The position numbers and the translations under genes were made by a program. DNA of 64,000 bases from Linyphia triangularis. Its lineage: Eukaryota > Arthropoda > Arachnida > Araneae > Linyphiidae. Numbering within the stretch: the stretch's first letter is position 1; the number at the start of each line of letters is the position of its first letter. Location of the stretch: contig OZ021731.1 in NCBI GenBank assembly GCA_963978545.1, positions 29,488,093 to 29,552,092 on the forward strand. Direction: 5' to 3'. The notes beneath the pieces were generated by a model. That model did not search any database. It worked only from the letters and a program-made list of their open reading frames with translations, and had not been told where the DNA came from. Below are positions 34,383 to 46,661 of this stretch, piece after piece.

Positions 34383-35838
34383 TTTTAAAATCTTAATGCA
34401 TGTGAAGATATTGTTGGGGAAGACATGTAGCAGTGACTAGTTGTTAACAATGATCTACAGTAAGAAAATTTGTTGGATGACGATTTCATTGAAGCCATCA
34501 CCAATTGCTTAAAGATGATGACAAAGATATCAATGCAAAGTCACATTCCTCATATCAGATACGGATGGTTTATAAAATTGGAAACGGTTCTATGTTTTGT
34601 TAAAGCTTGTTTTCTCGCAATGTGCTTTTAGGTTACCGTATACACTGAGTTTCAAGAACCATTACAAAAAAAATTTAAAATCTTAATGCATGTGAAGATA
34701 TTGTTGGGGAAGACATGTAGCAGTGACTAGTTGTTAACAATGATCTACAGTAAGAGAATTTGTTGGATGACGATTTTATTGAAGCCATCACCAATTGCTT
34801 AAAGATGATGACAAAGATATCAATGACAAAGTCACATTCCTCATATCAGATACGGATGGTTTATAAAATTGGAAACGGTTCTATGTTTTGTTAAAGCTTG
34901 TTTTCTCGCAATGTGCTTTTAGGTTACCGTATACACTGAGTTTCAAGAACCATTACAAAAAAAATTTAAAATCTTAATGCATGTGAAGATATTGTTGGGG
35001 AAGACATGTAGCAGTGACTAGTTGTTAACAATGATCTACAGTAAGAGAATTTGTTGGATGACGATTTTATTGAATCCATCACCAATTGCTTAAAGATGAT
35101 GACAAAGATATCAATGACAAAGTCACATTCCTCATATCAGATACGGATGGTTTATAAAATTGGAAACGGTTCTATGTTTTGTTAAAGCTTGTTTTCTCGC
35201 AATGTGCTTTTAGGTTACCGTATACACTGAGTTTCAAGAACCATTACAAAAAAAATTTAAAATCTTAATGCATGTGAAGATATTGTTGGGGAAGACATGT
35301 AGCAGTGACTAGTTGTTAACAATGATCTACAGTAAGAGAATTTGTTGGATGACGATTTTATTGAAGCCATCACCAATTGCTTAAAGATGATGACAAAGAT
35401 ATCAATGACAAAGTCACATTCCTCATATCAGATACGGATGGTTTATAAAATTGGAAACGGTTCTATGTTTTGTTAAAGCTTGTTTTCTCGCAATGTGCTT
35501 TTAGGTTACCGTATACACTGAGTTTCAAGAACCATTACAAAAAAAATTTAAAATCTTAATGCATGTGAAGATATTGTTGGGGAAGACATGTAGCAGTGAC
35601 TAGTTGTTAACAATGATCTACAGTAAGAGAATTTGTTGGATGACGATTTTATTGAAGCCATCACCAATTGCTTAAAGATGATGACAAAGATATCAATGAC
35701 AAAGTCACATTCCTCATATCAGATACGGATGGTTTATAAAATTGGAAACGGTTCTATGTTTTGTTAAAGCTTGTTTTCTCGCAATGTGCTTTTAGGTTAC
35801 CGTATACACTGAGTTTCAAGAACCATTACAAAAAAAAT
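34383..35838 (+). repeat. Five-unit 290/291-bp satellite
   Basis: Units start near TCTTAATGCATGTGAAGATA at 34391, 34681, 34972, 35263 and 35554. The first is one base short, and the later ones differ by about one base. No copy elsewhere in the window. Each unit holds a short acidic frame (DDDFIEAITNCLK) that is broken soon after. Confidence 0.97.
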
Positions 35839-35985
35839 AAAAAAAATTCTATACGATTTTCAGGATATATTCTCATAGCATATATGTCGAATGTGAAACT
35901 ATTACTTTTAATTTTGAAAGTATTTAACTAAATTTTAACTCTTGCATAAATCTTATAAAGTTTGAAAAATCTGCACCTATTTAGT

Positions 35986-36584
35986 TTCAGCTACCCATAT
36001 GTTTACATAGGGTCAAAATAACAACAACAATAAAAATAGTCAACAATAGTCAAATATAACAACTGGCCAAAATAATCTTTTCGATATTTTTTTTCTCATT
36101 TCTCCACGTTTTGGAATATCCTGCTTTGAAAAAAGTGCGCTAGAAAAAATGTCTGTCTGCATGTCTGTCTATACGTAGTTAGCATAGCTCCCGAACAATT
36201 TGTCCTACGATGTTCAAATTTGAGGAGCGAGTTAGTGGTGACCATGAGATCTACCATTATGGTTTTTGTCAAAATCGCGCGTGCGCATAAGGTGGAAATC
36301 ATGAAAAATCACGAGGAAATGTTTTTAAGCAATTGTTAAAAAAACGGCTCAAACGATTTTGAATAAAACTTATGTGCTAATCCCTCTTAATGTGTTCGAA
36401 TCATCCCCACCTTCAAAATTTCAGTAGAAATGCGGTAAAAGCGTAAAAAGTTGAAAAACGAGAGCATTTTATGCAGAGCTCTCTACCCTTGAGCATCGGC
36501 CACCAACGATTAACTTTTTTTCTGTTTCGTACTTATGAAAGGATAATGCAATGTCTATCGAATAACATCGCTAATTTTACCATC

Positions 36585-36632
<48 letters not shown>

Positions 36633-36781
36633 CCATTAAAAACTATTACCAAAAAATAGCTCCAAACTTACCATTTAATGAGTGAAAATATGATAACGGT
36701 AAACAGCACCATAAATTTTGATGCTCTGACCAATATTATAGTGTAATTAAAAGTTGAGCGATGTTCCACACCTCTAGTTAA
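35986..36781 (-). mobile_element. G repeat, near-complete
   Basis: CTACCCATATGTTTACATAG to TTCCACACCTCTAGTTAA, containing a 45-base T run at 36586-36630 and a TGCGCATAAGG core site. Confidence 0.85.
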
Positions 36782-37454
36782 ACCTTTCATTGTGAAAATT
36801 GTGTTTTCCTGATTTTTTTTTTTTTTTTTTTTTTTTTCTAGGCTTGGAAAAAGTTTGCAGTATTTTGCATATTTTGCAATTTAAATTTTGCAAATATTCT
36901 AATAATATGTTTTGTAGCTATAAACAGTAGGTAGCATACTCTTTCGAAAATTCATTAAATTTTGTTTTTCAATTTAAGGAATTCACGAATTAAATATTTA
37001 ATTTTCACTAAAAAAGTTGCATTCTTGTAGTTAAAATTTTGTTCTACAATATGCAGCAATAATTTTGAGATCAGATAATAATTAATGCTCAATTTTATTC
37101 CTAAAAATATAATGTAAAATGAGTTAAAACGTCAGTTCTTTCGTCATTTCAAATTAAAGATACGGTGGACTGAAATTCACAATTTGTCTTTTATTGAGCA
37201 CCACAAATTTATCTCTCAGTATATTAGACTAATTTTTCAAATCTTTTTAACAGAAATATTTCTGATAAATTAAGATAATTTTAAATTGCTGTTAGTTCTA
37301 AACATTTTATAACAATTTCAAAAAAGTTGCATTAAATTATTATTGTATGAAATCCATATTTTTGTCAAGACGCAATAATAACATATCAAATCAAAAATTG
37401 TCTAATATTCGAAGAAAGCTGTGCATTTTCATTTCTTATAGGAGATAACCCGTT

Positions 37455-37756
37455 ATCAGTTACGTCATCAGTGACGTAATATTTCTTGCCAACTTGGCTC
37501 AGTTTTAAAACATTGAAGAAGTTTTCAGAACCAGAGATCAGAAATCGTCTGTACACTTCCTCATTAAAAATTATATAACGGCTGGTTACCAAATAAAAAA
37601 AGAATGCTTATTATTTGGCATGTTATGGCACATTTGGTAATCGGATTTAATTCAACTCATTCAAAAACTATTATTGAATTGTTTCGGCCAATTTTGCCCC
37701 AGAAGAACAGTGATATTCGATGGAGTACCTTAATTAGCTGTCGCCTGTTGGACTAT
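37455..37756. mobile_element. F element, right half
   Basis: Starts near the centre (TTACGTCATCAGTGACGTAA intact at about 37460), then a full but worn right arm ending GCTGTCGCCTGTTGGAC-TA. The left arm is missing apart from an unclear GGAGATAACC. Confidence 0.75.
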
Positions 37757-38439
37757 AAGTCACTACCTGCGATACGATTCCTTAGATGACTTGATCACCT
37801 GTCATTCCCTATACTTCTCAGCCAACAGTTAAACAAAACTACACTAAACAGATAAAGATCTGCCAGATCAATGGTTTAAACATGCAGAATTAAACCGCGC
37901 ATAACAACTTTAATTTATGTGATCCGCCCAACGTCGACAGCCATTAATTAAAATCCAGGACGCCATGTCAGAGATTTAGGTGGAATTATCCGCTATTAGA
38001 ATATTAAGCCTAGAGTTCCTCGTTATTCGAAGTGATGCCACTCTGGAAATGATAATTTCGTGTAATCTAGGAAATGGCGTGGCTTTTCGATGTCGTTTGC
38101 TCCAGGCGTGAAAACAGGAAAGGATGATAAGTGGTTGTGAGATGCTGAGTGGGGAAATTATTTTCACTGGTATATCTGCTTTGCAAAGTTATTAGTTTTG
38201 TGTTGGTTAATGGTCGGTAAAAGAGAGTTGTTGATGAAAATTTTTATTTTTAGAAGGCATCGCTATGTTGGTATAGCTGCCAAACGATTTTTTTATTTCA
38301 TATTCGTGAGTGGCGGTTCAAATTAAAAGCCTATGAAATAAAAAAGTACCATTGTAATTCGTGGAATTTTATTAATAATTGCATGTACTATTTTTTATCA
38401 TATGGAGTCATTTACAAGTTCAAACTAAACAAAATTTTA

Positions 38440-38660
38440 AAAAGTTAAATGACACACCATAATATTATTCCATGTTTATATTTAGAATCCAAAGAAACGT
38501 CGAAATACCAAATTTCATAATTTTCCAATGAGTGGATAACAATTTAAATGATGATAAGGAAATGACAAATTAATTTTAAAAAGAAAAACTGTCCTTTAAC
38601 TAAAATTTCTCAAATAATTAATATATTTTAATAATTTTAAGTTTCCCTAGAATTTTTTTT
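38440..38660 (+). repeat. Dispersed repeat, copy 1 of 2
   Basis: ATCCAAAGAAACGTCGAAAT and TTCCAATGAGTGGATAACAA match the stretch at 61545-61770 in order, ending TAATTAATATATTTT. Class unknown. Confidence 0.7.
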
Positions 38661-39286
38661 TTTTTGTATACATATAAAAAATCGTTATCAAATTTGTTGC
38701 AAAAGATCCTCCAACTTTTAAAAAGGAAGATATAGACATTGTTCGGATTTATTTATTCTTTTTTTTTTGGTACGTTATCTTTTATAAGCACGAAAATACT
38801 GAATCTATTTTAACGAACACTTCAGTTAGAGGTCAAATGGATCATAAAAAAAAAAAAAATCAGGCATGTGACAGGATGTGAAAGCTTTGAAATATAAGTT
38901 TTTCCCCCCCTTTTAACACTGTAAAAACGAAGAATGAGTAATTTGACCATAATTGGAGTAAACAATGTAAAGTAATGGATATAAAACGAAAAATCTGTAT
39001 TTTCAATTTTATTTTCTGTTGCCAGGGAGATTTTTAATTTATTAAATTACTCTTTTTATTAGTCTTAGAATTTAAACAAAAGTACTAATACACTTATACA
39101 AAGAGCTATATATGCATCTATCTCTAATGTGAAAGGTTACCATTATTAACCAGAATTAAAAGTATTTAAAATTTTTTCGTCAAGAATTTTGTCATTTTTG
39201 AAATTGTTTTATTAAATATTGGGAAAATATCGCTAAAACATTCTAAAAAAGTTCATTTTTTGTTATCATTCTCCTATTAATATATC

Positions 39287-39515
39287 TATACTAAACTCCA
39301 ACTTAACTTGACATCACTAGATGATAGATCATCAAAGTGCTCATAGGCAATTAATCCATACATAATTCTCGCCAAACCTTATAGCCTTTTGTTCTCTATA
39401 GGGTTGTGGTTTGTCGAACATTATGCTTTCAAGCCGCCAAAATGGATTAAATACCTATGAGCACTGTGACTATCTACCGTCTAAGTGATGTCAAGTTAAG
39501 TTGAAGTTTAGTATA
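39287..39515. mobile_element. T MITE, second copy, loop inverted
   Basis: Same termini (TATACTAAACTCCAACTTAA and inverse). The loop (CTCGCCAAACCTTATAGCC) is in the opposite orientation to the first copy, and the left arm is more diverged than the right. Confidence 0.9.
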
Positions 39516-39829
39516 ATAACAGTATACAATATACCGCTATTTTAGCCTTATGGGATTTTGTTCAAAAGGATTCAAATTCGAAGGGGATTGTATTTGGCCT
39601 TCTTTTCCCTAAATTTATGTAAAACAAAAAAGTTGAATTTTGAGAGCAAATAGTTTAAAATTAATTAAACATCTTAATGTCCCACATAGTTGTATTTAAA
39701 CTTCCATCGGACACATTTAATGTGAGAGGCATAAGTGATTTTTTCCCTCGACCCTCCAACAAGTTAAAAATCCAATATATAGATTTTTTTGTAGAAATTT
39801 TCTATCTCTTTTTGACACTAGTTAGCTGC

Positions 39830-39890
39830 GCAGTTTGGCCCTAGTGTTGCCCCTGCACCAGACAATCAAATTCTACCAACCAATTGACAC
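39830..39890 (+). repeat. Possible worn 3' fragment of an S1 SINE
   Basis: GGCCCTAGTGTTGCCCCTGC, then ACCAGACAATC and ACCAACCAA, track the S1 body end and tail with many changes. No head and no duplication seen. Confidence 0.4.
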
Positions 39891-40221
39891 TCCTTATAAT
39901 GGTTACATGGTAAGAGTATAAATGAACTTAATTGTATGTTATTTACATTTCTTGAATGTAGTCCATTAATCCCATTACACCCGAACTCATCGATCTATAT
40001 ATAATGCAAAAAAAACAACAAAAAACAGAAGGAATAAATAAGGAATAAGGAATAATTTTTTTTATTGTAATTTAACTACAAAAAAATACTTCAGTAAAAA
40101 CTGACTTTTTAGTTTTATTTGAGATTAACATATATATACAATTTGATTATTTAAAAGTTGCTTGAAATGTAAAAAAATTAGCATTTATAAGGTGTTTATT
40201 TTGGAATCCATTATATAATAA

Positions 40222-40681
40222 TATAACTCATAAAAAACTTTTATATGCATTGTCAATTTTTATATTCATTAACACAGCGCAGATGTCAAAAACGTTTCTA
40301 ATTAGCAAAACGTACGGCAAACTACGTTTCAAAATTTATTTATTAAAAATGAATTTGAATTGATGCTCTGACATCCAATTATCATTTAATTATTCTGATT
40401 AAAGTAATTTTATTATTTATTTATTAAAAAAAATGTGGCAACAGGAAAGAGTTTTAACAATGAATGAACCTTTCAATGATATTTTAACGCGATTTTATTA
40501 GTATTGCGTAAAAGTGACCTTTTAGTGACAGTAACAGCCTCTAAATTTGATAGAATGCATTGTCATCGAACCTATCTGCCAAGTTTCAGCCCTATTGGAT
40601 GACGGCAAGGGAGTTAATTAGGCCTTTGCAAATTCCGTCCTCATCGACAAAAGAGAAGTTAATATAAAGGATTTAAAAATT
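40222..40681 (-). mobile_element. H element, near-complete
   Basis: AAACTTTTATATGCATTGTC to AGTTAATATAAAGGATTTAA. Internal motifs GCGACCTTTTAGTGACAG-type, CTGCCAAGTTTCAGCCC and GATGACGGCAAG. The inner AAAT-rich block is short (TTATTTATTTATT). Confidence 0.8.
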
Positions 40682-41862
40682 AAAACTGCTTAGAGAGTAT
40701 ATAGTCAAATGTTTCTTTATCACTATCAAATGAATTTTAACTCTTAAAAAAATGTTTTTAATAAATCGAATAATGTCTACTTGATTGTTTTAAGTGAGAC
40801 GAGACAATTTCTCGTAAGTAGTAAGACGTTTATCACTACAAAGATTCAAGGTCTTTTCACAAAGGAACTCTTATATTTGAAGTGATATAACAGCGAAACA
40901 GTGAGAGACAGAAAGAAGAGACCAGTGGTATGATGAATAGACAGGTAACGAATTTGAAATACACCAGTTTGTCCAAAATTAATTGATTGGATGAAATTTA
41001 ATGACAGTGGCTTGGGGTTTTCCATTGAGGCTTATTTTCGTTTGGACGGATTTGTCAGTAAACAAAACTGGGGAATATGGGGTACTTAAAACCCCTTCTG
41101 TGCGTTTTGAATAGCCACTGCATTCTACAAAAGGAACCGTTTCGGCTGTACTATTCAGTAAAGAATTCATGGAGGAGGTAAATTATAAATTCATTCCATA
41201 TATTCGGATTTTACAATTATTTCCCAGTTGGCACAGCGGTATAAAAGAAAATAACAGGGATTCACCAGGGGAAATGCCATGGGCTCTGAAATCATATAGC
41301 CAGTCCATGCCAAATATCGAGCATCATTCCAAAATACACAATTTAAAAAATAAAATCGTGTCAAAACCATCACAAAACATATTTTTTCTATCCCTCCGTC
41401 CTTTCTCATAATATCGTATTTTAATTTTAATTTCTGCATCAACATTTCAAAACTTTCTGTGTATATTACCCTGCACTTCAGAGCGAAATAGGCCAAATTC
41501 TGTAGCAACGGCCAGTCTACAACGGTCCACTTTGGAATTAACCAGTGTAGGGCCAATATTGGCCAACGGATTTGTTCTACTGGTCTTATTATCATATTTC
41601 AATATTGCATCTTAATATTGCAAACATGTGTATTTAAATTTCCACACCTATCTATTCAACATATATTATTTGTCTCTTCCTTTTGTGGATCCCTTTCTAA
41701 AAGACCCACCCAGTATGTGGACCTGTTGTAATAAAGCAGAAAAATATCTAGAATCGTCTTTTTAGTGATCACTATTATCATAATCCGACTTGTTTTCATA
41801 CCATTATGTTAAGACACACATTTAAAATTCAAAATTGAACACTTTTTTATATCCTTTATATT
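40682..41862. other. No gene recognised
   Basis: A 134-codon minus-strand frame (41191-41595) contains no family motif I recognise, and its plus-strand complement is also open. Left uncalled. Confidence 0.4.
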
Positions 41863-41982
41863 AAGAGGTCTGTCTACTTTAGATGCATGAAAAACCGCTA
41901 TTTTTATTATTATTAATTTAAGAATATTGTTATGTTTATTGTTATAAAACTTGCTAAGCTTAGCAAAAACATTCGTAAATTA

Positions 41983-42017
<35 letters not shown>

Positions 42018-42547
42018 TGATTTTAACCACTTTTTTAGTGTTAAAATGATAGGTAAACAGGAGTCCTCAAAAAGTAGGTCAGTGTACGCTGATGAAAAAA
42101 ATCTGAACAACGGCCCATCTGAAAAAAAAAAAAAAAAAAAAAAAAATTGTTTTTGGTTTAGTGTGACAGTGGCTACAACCCATACCTTTAATATTAATTT
42201 ATATGCAAAAATGACAAAATGGCAGAAGGGGGGGAAAAAAAGGGTTTTTTTTAGTGTTTTTTGCCATAAAAAATAGTAAAAATTAAAATTTTGCAATAAT
42301 TCTGGTACGGGATATAGCGATAAGTGTACAGAATATATGGTAAAAATTTCATAAGGATCAGTTCAGTAGTTTCTGAGATTTTTTCAACAAGCGCACACCT
42401 ACCTACTTTTTGATGACTCCTGTTTACCTAGTATTTTCGCACTAAAAAAGTGGTTGAAATAATTTATTTTTTTCTGTAATTTACGAATGTTTTTGTTAAA
42501 TAATATAGCGTTTTTTTTTTCATGCATCCAAAGTAGACAGAGTTCTT
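41863..42547. mobile_element. R: foldback element with ~180-bp arms
   Basis: AAGAGGTCTGTCTACTTT on the left is mirrored by AAGTAGACAGAGTTCTT on the right. The arms also share ACATTCGTAAATTAC, AACCACTTTTTTAGTG, GGTAAACAGGAGTC and AAAAAGTAGGT. The left arm carries A runs at 41984-42014 and 42122-42146. The loop has no coding. Confidence 0.88.
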
Positions 42548-42551
42548 AAAT

Positions 42552-43017
42552 TCGCTTTCGTATGTATGTATGTTTGTTTGTCGATGGGAGCCGAATCTGC
42601 AGATGATTAATTAACCTCCTTGCCGTCCTCCTTTCGGGCTGAAACTTGGCAGATAGATTCAATGTCGATGGCAATGCATTCTATCAAATTTTGGGGGATG
42701 TAACTGTCATTAAAAGGTCATTTTTACTGAATACTAATAAACCAACTTCATCAGTCATCCAATCGCGTTAAAAAAGCATTGAACCGACCATTGTTGAAAC
42801 TCTTTCCTGCTCCCAAATTATTTTTAATAAATAATAAAATTACTTTAATCAGAATGAATAAACGATATTTCGATGCGAGATTCACCTCCATTTTAAATAA
42901 ATAAATTTTGAAAAGTAGTTTGTCGCACATTCTGCTGATAGAAATGTTTTTGATGTCGGCTCTGTGTTAAGAAATATAAAAATTGACGATGCACATAAAG
43001 GATTTTTTAAAAACTCC
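42552..43017 (+). mobile_element. H element
   Basis: Opposite orientation: GGGCTGAAACTTGGCAGATA, CATTAAAAGGTCATTTTTAC, ATGCACATAAAGGATTTTTT. It abuts element R. Confidence 0.8.
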
Positions 43018-43287
43018 GTTTTTATGGTTTCAAAAAAAATATATATATACAATAACGAAGCAGCTCGACCGAAGTCGACGATTCTGCAGAGCAAACGAAA
43101 TAATCCGCAACATCGGAAACTTTCTCTTCCCCTCAGCAAATAACGGCGCCGTTTTTCGACGCAATCCGAAACGACAGAAGAATTTTCCTTTGTGCATCGG
43201 CAGGCAGATGCATTCCTTGTTTACCTCAAGGATCAGGAGGCGGGAGGATCGATTTTGACGGCGGAGGTGGGAAGGCGGCTCTGGAGA

Positions 43288-43331
43288 TATAAATAGCCCC
43301 ATCCCCTCCATCGACGGCTTCAATCGGTAGA
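43288..43331 (+). promoter_or_regulatory. Candidate TATA-box core promoter in a GC-richer island
   Basis: TATAAATAG at 43288-43296 follows about 240 bp of unusually GC-rich, CpG-containing sequence (43060-43287; GGCGGAGGTGGGAAGGCGGC). An initiator-like TTCAATC lies about 34 bases downstream. No coding exon was recognised after it: the first ATG (43331) opens only MEKI and a stop. It may be a promoter, an enhancer or an old insertion. Confidence 0.35.
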
Positions 43332-43806
43332 TGGAAAAGATATAGGATTCCTTTTTTTTTTAAAAGAGCAGATATCTTTTTTTTTGTGCATGTCTTGTTT
43401 AATGTCCAGAAAAGGGATCAAAGGGTTTACTATCCTGGATTGTTGTTAGCTGGGGATTCAGACCTGTCACCGTTGTGAGATGGTCAAGAGAATGAATAGA
43501 GGGTAAATCCTGATAAATTATGGATTTGCGTTTGTTGTTTATGTTCGTGGGTAGTTTTAATCCTTTAATAAATGTATATGTAATCTCAAACCTATTTCAG
43601 TATCACTTTTTGATTTAATTTTTTCCCTTTTCTTCAATTTTTTTAATCCCTTTTCCGATTATCCCTTTCATTCAATAGCGTTACCACGTATAAACAGTCT
43701 ATGTCAGCACTTTTCCAGATGTAAGTTAATTGATATTGTTCTGAAATTTTCTCGGAAAAAATTAAGCAGTTTTTACTAAATAAAAGCTATGATTTATTCT
43801 TTCTTC
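43332..43806. other. No gene seen
   Basis: Sequence downstream of the candidate TATA box. Single-copy, T-rich, no coding signal. Confidence 0.5.
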
Positions 43807-44328
43807 GAAGGCTCACAAAACTTCTCAGAAAAACAGGACAATAGCTATCAAGCTTCAATACAAGCTTCGGTACGTAAAACTTCGAAAACAGTGATAATTC
43901 AGGCGCCGTGAAAGTAAACAAAACATCTGATGCTTTCCGAACAGCAAACGATACTCGATTCAAACGGCGATTCTCTTTTCCCACCTCTTTTTATAACCTC
44001 GCGGCCGAAATTTTTAGCAAAATCTAGTCAACCAATCACGTGATCGAAATGCCTCAAAATTTCTCAATTGATTTTGATGTTGCCATTTTTTTCTAGCCTG
44101 TCAACAAATAAAATAAAATAAAATAGAAGGAATAGAAATAGAAGGAATAAAATATAAATAAATATAAATAAGTCACTGTTTATAATTTTATTCAGAATAA
44201 AATAAAATAGAACTTTAAAATAAATGCACCCCTGTTTACAGTTATATACAGAATAAAATAAAATAGAACTTTAAAATAAAATGTACGTCACTATTTACAT
44301 TTATATACAGAAAATTTATGTAATAATA
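43807..44328 (-). mobile_element. J: LTR-like unit, short array
   Basis: Same body. CCAATCACGTGAT at 44032 includes an E-box, and TATAAAAAG on the minus strand at 43987-43995 is about 40 bp away. Only two to three 61-bp units (44155-44312). Confidence 0.55.
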
Positions 44329-44529
44329 TTAAAGAATCAGAACTTGCGTATTGAGAGCTTGAATAAATGCTCGTCATTGCATCATACTGTTTAGTTTCTC
44401 ACACTCATGACAATTTCATTTCTGCTCCGTGAACAAAGCCCTCGGACAATGCTTGTTTTCCAGAGCTTTCATGAGAGGATGACACTACAAAATCATTCTT
44501 GCACTAACTACTGTGCCTGTAAGTCCTGC

Positions 44530-44958
44530 AACTCTCTCATTTTTATGGGAATTTCGGAGGTGGCTATGTTTAGAATACCTCTAGTTTATGTTTGGAAGAG
44601 GCATTACCTCAGCGATTTTGGACAAAATCGTTAGAGCCGTTTTTTTATCAATTACTGAAAAACATGACTTTTTCAAAGGCAGCTACATTATGCGCATGCG
44701 CGATTTTGATGAAAACCCTAATGGTATATCTCTGTGCTATCACCAACCCGCACACCAAGTTTGAACATGGTAGGTCAATTTGGTTGAGAGTTATGCTGAG
44801 CACAGACACACATACACGCACACAGACATTTTTTCTAGATCACTTTTTTGAAATCAGGTTGTTCCAAAACACGGAGAAATGCAAAAAAAGAAAAAAAAAA
44901 ATCAAATTTTTTTTTTGACCAACTAGTATTCTTTCATTACCCTATGTTTACATATGTA
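44530..44958 (+). mobile_element. G repeat, 5'-truncated
   Basis: Begins within the core (TCATTTTTATGGGAATTTCG). It has an intact TATGCGCATGCGCGATTTTG at about 44692 and ends CATTACCCTATGTTTACAT. Confidence 0.8.
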
Positions 44959-44995
44959 TACATTTTAAATCCATTATATTAACTTCAATTTTTAG

Positions 44996-45295
44996 TGTGT
45001 GTATGATGTTTGGCTGTGTATGTCGATGGCAGGCAAATCTGCCGAAGCCTAATTAACCACCTGGCCCTCATCCAATCGGGCTGTAACTTAGCAGATCGAT
45101 TCTATGTTGATGACAATGCATTCTATCAAATTTTGGTAGCTGTCGTTGTCACTAAAAGGTCGTTTTTACGGAACATTAATAAACCGACTTGCCGTCATTC
45201 AATCGCGCTAAAATAGTATTTAACAGATCATTGTAAAAAACTCTTTCCTGTTGCCAAAACTGTATTAATAAATAAATAAATTGTTTTAATTAGAA

Positions 45296-45330
<35 letters not shown>

Positions 45331-45346
45331 ATTGTTTTAATTAGAA

Positions 45347-45425
<79 letters not shown>

Positions 45426-45441
45426 ATTGTTTTAATTAGAA

Positions 45442-45476
<35 letters not shown>

Positions 45477-45664
45477 ATTGTTTTAATTAGAATAAATAAA
45501 TAAATAAATAAATAAATAAATTGTTTTAATTAGAATAAATAAATAAATAAATAAATAAATAAATTGTTTTAATTAGAATAAATAAATAAATAATTAAATA
45601 AATAAATTGTTTTAATTAGAATAAATAAATAAATAAATAAATAAATAAATTGTTTTAATTAGAA

Positions 45665-45719
<55 letters not shown>

Positions 45720-45774
45720 ATTGTTTTAATTAGAATAAATAAATAAATAAATAAATAAATTGTTTTAATTAGAA

Positions 45775-45817
<43 letters not shown>

Positions 45818-45895
45818 ATTGTTTTAATTAAAATAAATAAATAAATAAATTGTTTTAATTAAAATAAATAAATAAATAAATTGTTTTAATTAAAA

Positions 45896-45926
<31 letters not shown>

Positions 45927-46248
45927 ATTGTTTTAATTAGAATAATTAAATAAATAAATTGTTTTAATTAGAATAATTAAAACAATTTATTTATTTAATT
46001 AGAGTAATTAAATAAATAAATTGTTTTAATTAGAATAATTAAATAAATAAATTGTTTTAATTAGAATAAATAAAGGAATTTGGATGTGAGTGCATGAATT
46101 TCGCATATTTTGCTGATTGAGATGTTTTTAATATTTAAAATTAGATGCCAACACCAAGCACACGCTGGTAACAGAAACGGCGTTATGCTATTTAATTTTA
46201 AAATTGGCAATGCATATAAAAGATTTATGTTAAAAACTCTGTTTGTAT
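44996..46248 (+). mobile_element. H element swollen by an AAAT-based array
   Basis: 5' part (GGGCTGTAACTTAGCAGATC) and 3' part (GGCAATGCATATAAAAGATT) are ordinary H. Between them the normally ~20-base AAAT block is about 810 bp. Confidence 0.82.
45265..46073 (+). repeat. Compound tandem array: (AAAT)n with TTGTTTTAATTAGAAT
   Basis: Runs of AAAT of variable length alternate about 17 times with TTGTTTTAATTAGAAT (some AAAAT). One piece is inverted (ATTAAAACAATTTATTTATT near 45974). Both components exist once in the ordinary H element. Confidence 0.95.
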
Positions 46249-46535
46249 GGGTTAGTTTGTATTTATCCATTATGGATGCAGTTGCTCTTTTGATAGAAAT
46301 ACTATTAGGTGGGTGTTCTCTTACAACATATTTTCCTTATAGACAGAGCTTCCGCCCCGGAGCAATTCACCACCCACTGACACAACTTTAAATTCAATCA
46401 GATGCTTTCACGCTCAGCAATTCATCTCAATTTTTTGACACCCACCGTGTTCCCAACAAGACTGATTGAACAAACTACCAGCACAGAGCAATGACGATAT
46501 AAAGTAAAAAAATACAAAGAGTAAAAAAAAAAAAA

Positions 46536-46661
46536 ATGTCCGCTCTCTTTGTTCGGCGTTTCATAAAAACTGATATGACAGTCTTTAAAGAGAATCATGA
46601 CAGCCCTGAGGGAAATGAAACTGTCATCGTGACAGAGGGGGAAGAGAGTAAGGCTGGGTAA
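46536..46661 (+). other. Unrecognised 41-codon frame in unique DNA
   Basis: MSALFVRRFIKTDM to a stop, hydrophilic after residue 15 (ENHDSPEGNE, TEGEESKAG). A possible donor GTAAGG overlaps the end (GAGAGTAAGGC). No homologue recognised, no acceptor upstream, and a 14-base A run sits just before the ATG. Probably chance, but the surrounding 46249-46812 is single-copy here and more complex than its neighbours. Confidence 0.15.

Larger units (their letters stand above)
36782..39286. other. No gene seen apart from F at 37455 and a repeat at 38440
   Basis: A T run lies near 36809. 37790-38170 is compositionally balanced single-copy DNA (CCGCCCAACGTCGACAGCC). Confidence 0.5.

Noticed and set aside
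41191..41595. 134-codon minus-strand frame
   Set aside because: Trp/Leu-rich but with no recognisable family; the opposite strand is also open over much of it. Left as unresolved rather than called.
41913..42296. Overlapping frames on both strands with poly-F and poly-K
   Set aside because: They run through A runs in the left arm of the R foldback element.
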